Source: Erigeron canadensis
Lineage: Eukaryota > Streptophyta > Magnoliopsida > Asterales > Asteraceae
Direction: 5' to 3'
Assembly: GCF_010389155.1 (NCBI RefSeq)
Contig: NC_057768.1
Coordinates: 5,826,501-5,890,500, forward strand
Length of the DNA stretch: 64,000 nucleotides
Position 1 is the first letter of the stretch. Every line of letters starts with the position of its first letter. The notes under the pieces were generated by a model. The model saw nothing but the letters and a program-made list of their open reading frames with translations, searched no databases and was not told the DNA's origin. The position numbers and the translations under genes are program-made. Positions 1 to 10,227 of the stretch are shown here, one piece after another.

Positions 1-90
1 CTCTCGTGGTGGGTGATTAATTTGGTGAAGTATCACAAAAGACTACCAAAAGTTCAACTTATTTGCTTCAATTCATTTGAATCAATTTTG

Positions 91-94
<4 letters not shown>

Positions 95-137
<43 letters not shown>
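95..137. repeat. (TA)n microsatellite
   Basis: This is an uninterrupted TA dinucleotide run of about 20 units. The rest of positions 1-268 is AT-rich sequence in which I see no gene. Confidence 0.95.
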
Positions 138-141
<4 letters not shown>

Positions 142-268
142 TTACAACAAATTTTAACAATCTACAACAAATCCTGCATAATACAGTTGTACACTGTGTA
201 ATACAACTTGTACTTTTATTGTAGATGGCTAAATTTTGTTATATAAATATCACTCTCCTTATATAAAA

Positions 269-643
269 GGGGTAAGTACGCCGGAATTCAGTTAACTAAT
301 CCCAAAAAGTTATTGTGTACACGAACTTTAGGTTTGTTTTATTGTATTCAGAAAACTTGACAAGATGGTTATAGTAAACATGGAACCGGTTTCCTACTTA
401 TGAGCACCAATTTCTTATTTTTATTGTGTGCATAAACTAATCCCAAAAAGTTATTGTGTGCATGTCACGTAAGCAGTCAACGGGTCAACGTAAATTGGTG
501 ACCGACTAACTTCTTACCCGGTAACTTTTGTTTACTATGGGACTCTTGAACAAGTTTCATGGATACAATAAAACAAACCTAAAGTTCGTGCACACAATAA
601 CTTTTTGGGATTAGTTAACTACATTTCGGCGCACTTATCCCTG
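269..643. mobile_element. Non-autonomous TIR element, possibly hAT- or Mutator-like
   Basis: The two ends are inverted repeats of about 115 bp. GGGGTAAGTACGCCGGAATT on the left matches the reverse complement of the right end, and both arms share GTTAACTAATCCCAAAAAG and the block around AACCTAAAGTTCG. The direct repeat TATAAAA abuts both ends (262-268 and 644-650), which looks like a target-site duplication of 7-8 bp. There is no coding capacity. The superfamily is unclear because the TSD length is ambiguous in AT-rich flanks. Confidence 0.6.
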
Positions 644-668
644 TATAAAATATAGAGGAATGGTTATT

Positions 669-1490
669 TAAGAACTTTTAATAAAAAAGAATGCGAGAAT
701 TATTCTAGGCAATACATTCTCTTTTTTTTTTTCTTTCTTCAATAAAAAATGAAAATTCATCCATATCATTTAAAATGTTTTATATCACAAACCGTAAATC
801 CTTAAATAAAAAAAAAGTATGGGTAGTCTTGAAAGTTCGTTCTCTTTCATTAGAGTTGCGACTCGATATACTTTTGATGACTTTTTAATTTTCATTTTTT
901 CCCCTTGTACTTGTGTACTTACACATGTGTAGGATCTTTGTTTCACATGTAAATTACTAAATGACCATTTGTACACAACAATAAAGGTTAAGGCTGGGCG
1001 AAGCTTATCAATCCATGGCAGAGCCATGGTGGCCAAGGGTGGAGTCCGTCAGTCCATGGTGGAGCCATAGCGGCTATGATGGAGCCCGTTTGGTAGATCA
1101 CCCATTAACGATCACCCCTTGTGACCTATCATCCTCTATGACCTATCACCTCATATGACCTATCACTCCCACCAGCTACCCTTTTTGAATTTCCTTAAGG
1201 GCGAAGCCCGTTCCGAATCACAATTTTCATTTATCCTACACATGTGTAGGTAAGTAGGATATGTGTAAGTACAAAAAAAAACGAAAATTGAAAAGTCGCC
1301 AAAAGTATATCGAGTTGCATCTCTAATGAAAGAGAACAAAATTTGAAGACTACTCATAGTTTTTTTTATCTAACAATGTAAGGTTTGTGAGATACATTTG
1401 GATGAATTTTCATTTTTTATTGAAGAGAGAGAAAAAAGAGGAGAAAATGTGTGGTCTAAAATTTTTCTAACGTTCTTTTTTTTTAGTTCT
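669..1490. mobile_element. Fold-back element with arms of about 250 bp and a 17-bp minisatellite loop
   Basis: Positions 669-945 and 1235-1490 are long imperfect inverted repeats. Both carry the block TTCTCTTTCATTAGAG, followed by a region ending CGATATACTTTTG. The loop holds the near-palindromes CATGGCAGAGCCATGG and GGGCGAAGCCC. Between about 1098 and 1175 it holds tandem units of roughly 17 bp resembling TGACCTATCACCTCATA. Related elements occur at 15787-16318 and, degraded, at about 44560-45075. No transposase is encoded. The short predicted reading frames inside the arms are artefacts of the inverted repeat. Confidence 0.65.
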
Positions 1491-2800
1491 TGATGTGTCG
1501 TCTGTCTATAATGAAAAGCGGTCAAGTTTAATCAAGGAAATACCAAACCAAATACACACTTACAGACAGTGGTAAAACCAGGTTCGTTCGTAGGGACTAT
1601 GTTTAAGAACTAAGCGAGATCAAGTAATACCAAGATTGGTTGGGGGTTTTGCGACCGAGTTGTTATGTTGCTTTAAAAATCAGTTAGCAAATATAAATCA
1701 AGTTAGTAATTCCGAAGAATTAATTAAAAAGAGTTTTTGTTTTAAACAGAAAAATTAAAAGTCATCTACCTCGAATCAGATCCATAACATGTTCAGGTTG
1801 CCCTATTCAATACAATAATTGAGATCTAAATAAGTCACTAGACTCGATCACGTGGGTATCATCATATCCGCTAACAAATCAGTGTCTCATACTCAAATCT
1901 CCTAACCGATTAGCTACAAGTGTAAGTACCACCCTGTCCACCTATAGTTCCCTAACCAATTAGTTTGTTTAACTATTTAAATAATAATCTTGTCTAATTG
2001 ACTTGCCAAGCCATTTAACAGATTAATTATTATTATTATTATACCGTTCACTATCATACCACGACCTAGCGATAATCGTTTATACCATAAACAATTAAAA
2101 TCATATACGCACACAACGGGTACCACCACAAAGCATACATATATCATCAACAGTAATAATAATAAACTACAAAGAATTATTTTATCAAGATCACGACAAA
2201 ACGTGAAGTGTATCTAGCATGCAACCATCACATAATTATGTCACATCATCTTAGTAGATGATTTAATACCTAGTTACTCATGACAAAACAAATACTACTA
2301 ACAATCATTAATATAAATAAGTTCATAATAGTAATAGTAATTGTCAAATAAACAAGTCTTGCAACAAAGTAACCTAATGATAACAATAAAAGTAAATAGA
2401 AAAGAATGATCAAACAACGAAAGAGGTGAAAAACTGTTGATGTCGAAAAACTTAGGGTTTAGGGTTGGTATTTATAGGTTTAAAGCAAAATCCTAGCTGA
2501 CCGACCTACTCCCAGCGGCGCTGGGGTGAATGGAGCGGTGCTAGAGGCTTAAGAGAGGTGCTGGAGGCTTCAAGTTCAGCACGAAAGTTGTAGATCTTTC
2601 TCTCGCCTTTCCGTGGACAACTTATAAGTCAGAACCTGAGTTCGTATGAAAAAGTTATGCCCAAAATACTAACACATGGTCATTTGCTCCATGTCGACCT
2701 AAAGCAAATCTATTTTTAAAGATTTCATATGATTGGAAGTAAACTTAAGAAGTTTGATGGATTTGGTGTTACGGATATTCAGTAAAACGAACACAACTGG
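1491..2800 (-). mobile_element. Probable Ty3/gypsy LTR remnant (minus orientation)
   Basis: Read on the minus strand, this stretch has the look of a plant gypsy LTR. There is a GC-rich segment near 2510-2580 (GCGCCGCTGGG), then a TATA-like TATAAATACC at about 2466-2476, then a long AT-rich U5-like part. The minus-strand end at 1491 reads GACACATCA. The LTR-like sequence near 32.8 kb ends CACACATCA, which suggests the same class. No internal domain follows on either side, so it may be a solo LTR. The upstream boundary near 2800 is a guess and no TSD was found. Confidence 0.4.
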
Positions 2801-3220
2801 ATATATATGAATTTTTGAAAGCATATGTTCATTTCTAGATTGAAACAAATTTTGATGGTTCATCCAAACTATTTAATTTGATATAATCAGTCATTGATAA
2901 TTTCAGTATATATATTTATCTGGGAGAAAAGAGCCTGGAGATGAGAAGAAGATAATGACCACTAATGGGAAATCTCTTTAGTCATATTAGAGCAAGGAAC
3001 AACCAATTCGACAATTTTTCCAATTTGATGGAAATAAAAAAGTTTCATTAAATTTTCACCATAGCAGTTTGGAGGTTCTTTTTTACCTTTTGTAAAACTT
3101 GGAAACATCCTCTCTATCTTTGGTAGGTGTAAGAGTGTCTACATCTCAACCTCCCGCACACACCGTTGAAGACGGTATTGGGACTCAAAACTCGTGGAAA
3201 ACAGCATTAGAGGTTACTTA

Positions 3221-3646
3221 GGGCGTGTTTAGTTGTGGAAATGTTTTATAGTTTTCCATTTCTAATTTTTAAGAAAATGAAAAAAGTTTTCCATCTCTAA
3301 AAGACTAATAAAAAATTTGAGAAAAAAAACTAGAAAATGCAATTTTTATTTTCCATATTAAAAAACATGTTTTAAATATTTGGTTAAGTGGGAGGTTGGG
3401 GCAAGGGTGGGGGAGGGCAGGAGCGAGGGATGACCGCGCGAGGGGGGGGGGGGCGTAGTGGAATGTTGATATCATTTGAGGTTTATAACTTAGAAAATGG
3501 AAATGAAAAGTATAAAACAATTACAAAAAACAATGTCTTCTGTTTTTTTTTTTTTTTAAACATTTTTAAAAATTATGATTTGATCATGTTTTCTATTTGG
3601 AAAAGAAAAATAAAAACATGGAGTATTTTCTCAGCTAAACACGACC
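3221..3646. mobile_element. PIF/Harbinger-like MITE with TTA target duplication
   Basis: The left terminus GGGCGTGTTTAGTTGTGG mirrors the right terminus, whose reverse complement begins GGTCGTGTTTAGCTGAG. TTA directly flanks both ends (3218-3220 and 3647-3649), the signature of PIF/Harbinger and Tourist-type elements. The interior is AT-rich except for a purine-rich stretch with a run of 12 G near 3440-3451. No transposase is present. Confidence 0.7.
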
Positions 3647-3762
3647 TTACTTTCTCTATAAACACCTTAAAAGAACTTAGTAGCTTAACAACTTATTTTT
3701 ATAAGCTAATCAAAATACTAGATTCTAATTTATAAGCTCGTTTTGTAAATAAATATATGCCA

Positions 3763-4041
3763 ACAAATGGTCCATGTGGTTGTCGGTATTCACATTTTGC
3801 CCCATGTGTTTTTTTTCCGTTGCAAACAATCCTTTGGTTTTTCATTCTTATTGTCAGCGGTCCCTGACACTAACTTCTGTTAGTTTTAACCGTTAAACCC
3901 CTCACTTGCATACCAAGTGATTTCGTAATAGACCAAAATGCCTTCAAGTGCATACCAAGTGAAAAATCAAAGGACTGTTTGCAACGGAAAAAAAACACAG
4001 GGGGCAAAATGCGAATACGAACAACCACAAGAACCATTTGT
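3763..4041. mobile_element. Palindromic MITE-like element upstream of the MSL gene
   Basis: The outer arms of about 80 bp are inverted copies. The left begins ACAAATGGTCCATGTGGTTG and the right end is its near complement, ending CCATTTGT. Both arms contain CAAAATG and TTTTCCGTTGCAAAC blocks. It ends about 155 bp before the MSL start codon, so it lies in the probable promoter or 5' UTR region. The target duplication is not clear. Confidence 0.65.
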
Positions 4042-4196
4042 GACATTTTCACTTATATTATTTAATGATTGGTTGTAGGTCTTGAACCGTTGACTTTTAC
4101 TTGCTGGATTAGAATTTTGTTTTAATTCACAAATACAGAGTAATAGAAAAGGGAAAAGAATCCAAGAAAGTTAAGAATTTAGTTTGACTTTTGTTC

Positions 4197-6860
4197 ATGG
4201 AAATGAAGTTGGATAGTGATGAAGTCATAGTACAGATTCCTCCTGGTACTGACTTCAAAAATTCCATTTCTGACAACCACCCAAATATAGAGGATGTTCA
4301 TTTACATCATCATGACTCTGATTCTGGCCTCAGATCAAGGAGAAAATTACCTGCATCTACGTCACACTCACATCAGCAGGTTGAGGAGCAGGACAATGGC
4401 CAACTGAAGACAAAATCTAGCTTCATTGAACCAGCAATTCCTAGTGAAAGTGAAACCGAGAATTTTGATAAAGAAAATGCAGCTGCTGCTTCTTTTGAAA
4501 CGTTAGAAAGCCCGAAAGCAGCCTCTCCTCCTGTCACACCTTTCAAGGCATCACAAGGCGAAGCGAATGATGACTACAATGAGGTGTATGCTCGTGTTCG
4601 TAAACCAAAAAAACGTATGAAAATAAAGGTTCTGTTTATTATCGAGTTCAGTTTATTTGTTTTCATCACATTGGTTTTAATTCTAAGTGTAACTACGAAA
4701 AAACTGAGGAATAAAAAGATTTGGCGTTTAGAATTATGGAAATGGTGTGGTTTAGGATTAGCAATTTTCTGTGGGCGTTTATTTTCAGAGTGGTTAATGA
4801 ATATTATAATTTTCTTGATTGAATTTAGTTTCTCACTTAGAAAGCATGTTCTGTATTTTGCTAGAACCGCACGTAAGAGCTTTCAGGTTTTCATTTGGTT
4901 AGGTTTGATTCTAATAACTTGGGTGCTTTTGATTAATCGAGGTGTCGATAGATCAAGAGATACGGAAAAGGTGTTGGATTATATAACGAGGGGGATTGCC
5001 TCGACACTAGCTGTTGCTGGTGCGTGGATACTTAGAACTATAGTTGTAAGTTTTTTATACGCTTCGTTTTATGAGAAAAGATTTTTCGAAAGGATTCAGG
5101 AAAATTTGTTCCATCGATACATACTTCACACCCTTTCAGGGCCACCAGTGTTGGAATCTTTAATGTCTATGGAGTTCAATAATAGTTCTCGAGTAGTGAG
5201 TGAGAAGGCATTAAAAAACGTGGAGATGAAACGTGAAAGGGTATCTGCTTGGACAATGAGTTTGTTAATTGAAATCGCATCGAAGTCTGCTTTACCACTT
5301 CCTAATACACTTGATGAAAGTCAAGATACGATGAACCCGGATGAGGAAAATAACAGAGTTATTACGAATGAATGGGAAGCTAAAGCTGCCAGTCATCATA
5401 TATTTAAAAATGTAGCTCGACCCGGGAGCAAGTAAGACTACTAGTCTGTAAATTCTGTTTGTTAAAATACCAGTACACTAGTCCATTATTCCCGGTTTGT
5501 CTTATATTTAATCATATTTTCATATGAACTAGGTACATCGAAGAGGAAGATCTTAGGCGTTTTATGATCAAAGAGGAGGCGGATTTGACGTTTTCATCCT
5601 TAGGAGGAGCAGAGGAAAGCGGAAGAATTAACAAGAAGTCCTTTCAAAATGGGGTGGTACTTACTCTATCGAACTTTCACCTTTATCTAAAATTATCAGC
5701 TTTTGATGTCAATTTAAGTTATCCCATTCCCTTGAAATTTTATTATGATTTTCAGGTGAACATGTATATGAAGAGCAAATTTCTGGAGCATTCTCTCAAT
5801 GACATAAAGGAAGCCATAAAGGAATTAAACAAGTTTGTTACCGGGCTTTTGGTAGTAGTACTCGTGATCCTTTGGGTAATACTCATGGGTATTGTTAAAA
5901 CCGAAGTGTTGCTTTTCATCTCATCTCAGTTCTTACTTGCTGTTTTCACATTTGGGAGCTCTGCTAAGTCAACCTTGGAATCCATGCTGTTCGTTTTTGT
6001 AAAACACCCATTTGACGTTGGTGATCGTTGTGTCATTGATGGTGTCCAGGTAGGTAACTTAATCGACCTAATCTATCTGTTACAATTTGGTTTTAACTAC
6101 CATGCCAAGTTATTCTGCTTTACTTATTCAAGTGAATATGAACCTAAAGGTTGTCGTAGAAGAAGTGAGCATTTTGACCACCGTCTTCCTGAGATATGAC
6201 AATGAGAAAATTTACTATCCGAATGCAATATTAGCTACAAAATCTATCAGCAATTTTAACCGAAGTCCAGATATGAGGGATATTGTGGAGTTTGATTTGG
6301 ATGTTTCCACTTCAGTTGAGAACATTTCAGCTCTAAAAGCTAAAATTAAAATGTATGTCGACTTATTCTACTTCTCTATCTCCTGTTAGTCTTGCTTTCA
6401 TTCAAATTTAGCTAGTCTCTTACTATAACACACTTAAATAATACTGCCATTATTCAGGACTAGATATCCATGTATGTATGTAATTTTACATGGAGTGAAG
6501 GTAGGATTCAAACTTAAAACTTTGCTTGTCATTGACAATTTCTATATCTTCTGAATGATCTCAATATTAGGCTTGATTTAGGTATGATATTATTTTCTAT
6601 ATAATAACAATGTGGTTTTATTTCCTGTCAGGTACATGGATAGCAAGCCTCACTTATGGCGACCAAAGCACAGCGTTCGGGTTAGAGAGATCGAAGATGC
6701 GAACAAGATGAAAATGAGACTGTACGTAACTCATACGATAAACTTTCAAGATTACGAAGAGAAAAGTGATAGAAGATCAAACTTGGTGCTGGAGTTGAGG
6801 AGCATCTTCCAACAACTTGGAATCAAGTATCATATTCTTCCCCCAACAAGTTCTGATTAG
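4197..6860 (+). CDS. MSL10-like: MscS-like mechanosensitive ion channel, MSL10 type (5 exons)
   Basis: The product is an anion-preferring channel opened by membrane tension, normally in the plasma membrane of plant cells. Exons read as 4197-5431, 5533-5656, 5756-6049, 6150-6352 and 6632-6860. All phases agree and give 694 residues, normal for class II plant MSL proteins. The N-terminal ~140 residues are soluble and acidic. Hydrophobic segments lie near residues 144-166, 181-203, 231-246, 266-288 and 480-499, then the pore-lining MscS segment, which ends FVKHPFDVGDRCVIDG. After it come LTTVFLRYDNEKIYYPNA and SPDMRDIVEFDL, hallmark blocks of the MscS beta domain. The first ATG in frame is at 4197; 4203 is a close alternative. 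The exon 2/3 junction could shift by one codon (GTG|GTG). No stop or frameshift interrupts it, so it looks functional. MSL4/5/6/9/10 cannot be separated by eye. Confidence 0.93.
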
Positions 6861-7339
6861 GTACCATTGGTTACTACTGTCACATTGTTGTAGTATATCT
6901 TGATCAAACCTAATCATGTTTCGTAATTAGTCTTTGCTTATCAATTTCAATGGTAATCACTATTAGTATTATTTCCCCTGACATGTGGAATTTCTTTGAA
7001 ATGAAATTTGGAAATAGAACAGATGAACAGATAAATTGATGATCCTGTGCATTTAAATTAATAATTTTACATAAGCCTGTATGAACATTTAAGTTAATAT
7101 TATCATTTTAATCATCTACTGATCTGAATAACTTTATATTTGCACTTTTTAATTGATTATGGATATACCTGGCATTACTATACATTAATGTCCTATCTAG
7201 TGTATGCAACTTGCGTCATTGCTGTTGAAAATTGTGTTTGCTCAACTGCAAGTAAAAACGGAAAGAACTCAAGACTAAACAAAAAATATGATGTGAATTT
7301 GATTTAATATCTGGGCTCTGTGGTAATAATAATTCTTGA
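6861..7339. other. 3' flank of the MSL gene
   Basis: This is AT-rich sequence after the stop codon, probably the 3' UTR followed by intergenic DNA. I see no gene, repeat or clear polyadenylation signal that I would assign with confidence. Confidence 0.5.
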
Positions 7340-8390
7340 AAACCTGTTGGATGGTCATGAAGTCATAGTATAGATTCAGTGTGGTGAACATATATAATTC
7401 GAAATCTAGCGACAAATATTTAGAGATTGAAGCCAATGACCCACTAACAGGTAACTAAATTTGAGGTGGTTCAGTTGGATTAGAACCAATGTCTCTGATC
7501 ACAGAAAAAATGTCATCATGTACTGATTCTTTGAGTATATATAGAAATACTAAAAGGTATTCTAATTTCTATACAATAGCAGGTCAATGTGGCCCTGTCA
7601 TTCCCGAAGCCAAAACAAAGAATCACTGAATGAGAAATACCAAGCACTTGGAAGATAGTGAATGATGAAGTGAGTACATCCACTACTCGCCCCTCCGCTA
7701 GCACCGACAGTAGAGGATGATGACGATGATATATATATATAGCAAAGAAGTTATGACTAAAGCTAAACGACAGGAAAACTATGTAAGAAAATCATGCTTC
7801 TGTTCTTTTATCAAGTATATTTTTATATTTACAATAACTATAGTTTTAAATTTTAGCAACACTATAGATAAGCTATTGAATATGGAGATTTGGATTTTCC
7901 AATTATGGGAATGGTGTGTTTTGATATTGAGTGGTCCTTTTCTTTCGACCTAGTATATGACTGCTATACTTTTGTGATACGAAGCAGATGGTTGTATCGA
8001 TATAAAACTAAGATAGATAATCGATATTCGAGAGCTCGATCAGCTCTCCTAATTAATAACCAAATTAACAATATATTTCACACATAATAAAGTTACAACC
8101 CTAATATTCTATTTATACTAATCCTATAGCTTGGTTAACAAGCTAGCTAACTAAATAATTATAATAATAACTCTTTTCGAAGTGGGTATAAGTTAGCAAG
8201 CAGGAGGTTGAGTTCTTTAAGTTCTATTGAAGATGAAGGAGAAAAGAAAAAAGAAAGGAAGGGCTATGAATGTGCAGACTCTGGAAGTTAAATCCTAACA
8301 ACATATATGTTTGGACGATGAATTGGTTGCTTAAAGTTGTAAGGGAGTCTGACTTTCCTAGTCCATCCGATGAAAACTGATACAAATGCT
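7340..8390 (+). pseudogene. Degenerate tandem copy of the MSL channel gene
   Basis: Three collinear pieces resemble the intact gene upstream. At about 7352-7380 the DNA (GATGGTCATGAAGTCATAGT) matches the start of exon 1. The frame at 7717-7953 keeps KLLNMEIWIFQLWEWCVL, equivalent to the KIWRLELWKWCGL segment between the first two membrane helices. At 8309-8383 the frame VWTMNWLLKVVRES matches the SAWTMSLLIEIASKS region that precedes the end of exon 1. The order is the same as in the gene, but spacing is distorted and stops interrupt every frame. The exons after exon 1 are not visible. This looks like an old tandem duplication, now dead. Confidence 0.65.
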
Positions 8391-8689
8391 GATGTAATAG
8401 TATCTAATGACCAAAGGCCCAGAATTGTGCATGTAGTTTCTAAAAGGGAGATGAGGGAAATGCTAATAATCATTGGTCTGACCTATGCCATCAACCTGCC
8501 ATTTCTGTTCTCGCTTGCTGCTCTAAATGAAGAGTCATTCTGTTGAAAAACGGGTTGAATAACGTGAGGAAAAAATTTAGCTTCTTGAAATCAATGTTGC
8601 AGGTATCAACTTATGGCTACAAACCTTGGAGAGTGACAAGGTCTCATCCACTGAATTTCATAAGGTGATATTTGGGAGCCTACTCCTCC

Positions 8690-9640
8690 CAAATCTTCTG
8701 ATGGATTGCCCTCGGCAGTGAAGGAAATCAAATTACTAGAATTTTATGTATTCGATTGTCAAAGTTGGATTTGGAAAGCGAAGATGTATCTTGACATCAG
8801 CGGTACCCCTTCTAATTTACAGCTCAACTTAGTATGACTGGTGTTGCATAAAACTGATTTACGATTATTATACAAGTCCATGAGTCATTAACTTGGTTCA
8901 ATTTCAACTGGAGTTGTTTGTGTGCTGGAAATCCAGAATTCTTATCATCAATTGGCAACAATAAATAAAACAAACTTCATTGATTCATGATTATATTGAT
9001 GATTTTGAACATCTGTTGTCGTTATTTCCTCATTTTAACTTTTCGATCTTTCTTCACTTATATATGATATTTTTTTCCTACGAAAACTTTACCTGAATAT
9101 CAGGTGTTAGGCTATTTTGTCGCTGGTCTTCGTGATGAGGTCAAGCATTGGATTCGATTACATTCTAGACCTTCTAATCGATTAGACACCATGTATTTGG
9201 CCAAGCATGTGAAAGAGATACTCCACCCTTCATCGGGAGGTATTTCACAGTTTTGTTTCGTTATTAACAACAGGGGTCGACTAGTGTTCCTCTGTTTATT
9301 AGGTCGTAATGAGTCTCCTGAGCCGGTGTCCCCAAAGACGGTAAATGGGCCTGTTCGGATGGAGCCCAATCCTGCCTCTTACCCTCTTCGGCTAGAATCG
9401 ATCTAATTTTGCTGAGATCTCAAATGTTCTTACGTCTAGTCGTGATCGAGGAGTTAGATCACTTACAGTACACATCGGAGGAGAGAAGAAAAAAGGGGCT
9501 TGTGTTTTCGGTGTGGGCTAACAATTTGGTCCTGCACACAAATGGACAGAGGATAAATTAGAAGCTTTGCTGTTCGGTGATTCTGAGTACACTGGTGACA
9601 GTGGCTCTCAATTAGGGGGTTTAGACTTTAGATATGGTAT
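8690..9640 (+). pseudogene. Ty3/gypsy gag remnant with degenerate zinc knuckle
   Basis: A frame near 8725-8815 gives CQSWIWKAKMYLDISGTPS, like the start of plant gypsy gag domains (typically GWxxKAExYFxxxxTP). The open frame starting 9104 gives FVAGLRDEVKHWIRLHSRP then MYLAKHVKEI, matching the FxxGLxxEVxxxV and AxxLAKxxE parts of the Retrotrans_gag domain. Near 9500-9545 the sequence recalls a CxxCGxxxxxxHxC zinc knuckle that has lost residues. Stops and frameshifts separate the parts. No pol or LTR was found nearby. Confidence 0.6.
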
Positions 9641-9669
9641 TGACTCTAATTGTTCTTTTTAACATTTGT

Positions 9670-9985
9670 CTATTTTAAAAAGGGATTAGTTTCTTCGAAT
9701 GTAAGAAACTTTGAACGAATGTCTATAGTAGGAAATAACTAAAGTTGTGTGTATTGTATGTAAACAACTTTGAAATGATGTTTATTGTATGTAAGAATTT
9801 CGTTTCAACCAATTACAATCTGACAAGTGGCACCTGTATATGGTTGCCACATATGTTTTCTTACATACAATAAACATTTTTTCAAGTTGCTTACATACAA
9901 TACACATAACTTTAGTTTTTTCCTACTATAGACATTCGGTCAAAGATAGTTACATTCCATGAAACTAATCCCTTTTAAAAAATAG
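9670..9985. mobile_element. MITE with terminal inverted repeats of about 120 bp
   Basis: The left end CTATTTTAAAAAGGGATTAG is mirrored at the right end by the reverse complement CTATTTTTTAAAAGGGATTA. Both arms go on through GAATGTCTATAGTAGGAAA and TGTATGTAA blocks, leaving a short centre near 9815-9850. Possible flanking direct repeat ATTTG, not decisive. No coding capacity. Confidence 0.7.
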
Positions 9986-10227
9986 ATTTGGAATAAAAGT
10001 TTCCAATTCCTCATGGAGACTTTTCTCCCTGTTCTTGTGTTGGAACATACTCATAAAAACCCAATTTTGTTGTAGTGTGAAAACAACAAAGTTAAATAAG
10101 ATAATGAATTAGTTAGAATTATTTTTGTATTGAAACCATGTAGAATGACCTTTATTTTTGCTATCTGACCTCAACTTGGTACATTCAAAATTATTAATCT
10201 GAGATAACTTGTTTCAAAAACATAAAA

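Noticed and set aside
785..1357. Two mirrored minus-strand open frames with similar peptides
   Set aside because: Both are in the fold-back element. Their similarity comes from the palindrome, not from coding.
3388..3735. Open frame of 115 codons with a Gly-rich start
   Set aside because: It lies across the poly-G stretch and arms of the Harbinger-like MITE, has no motif, and the composition follows the repeats.
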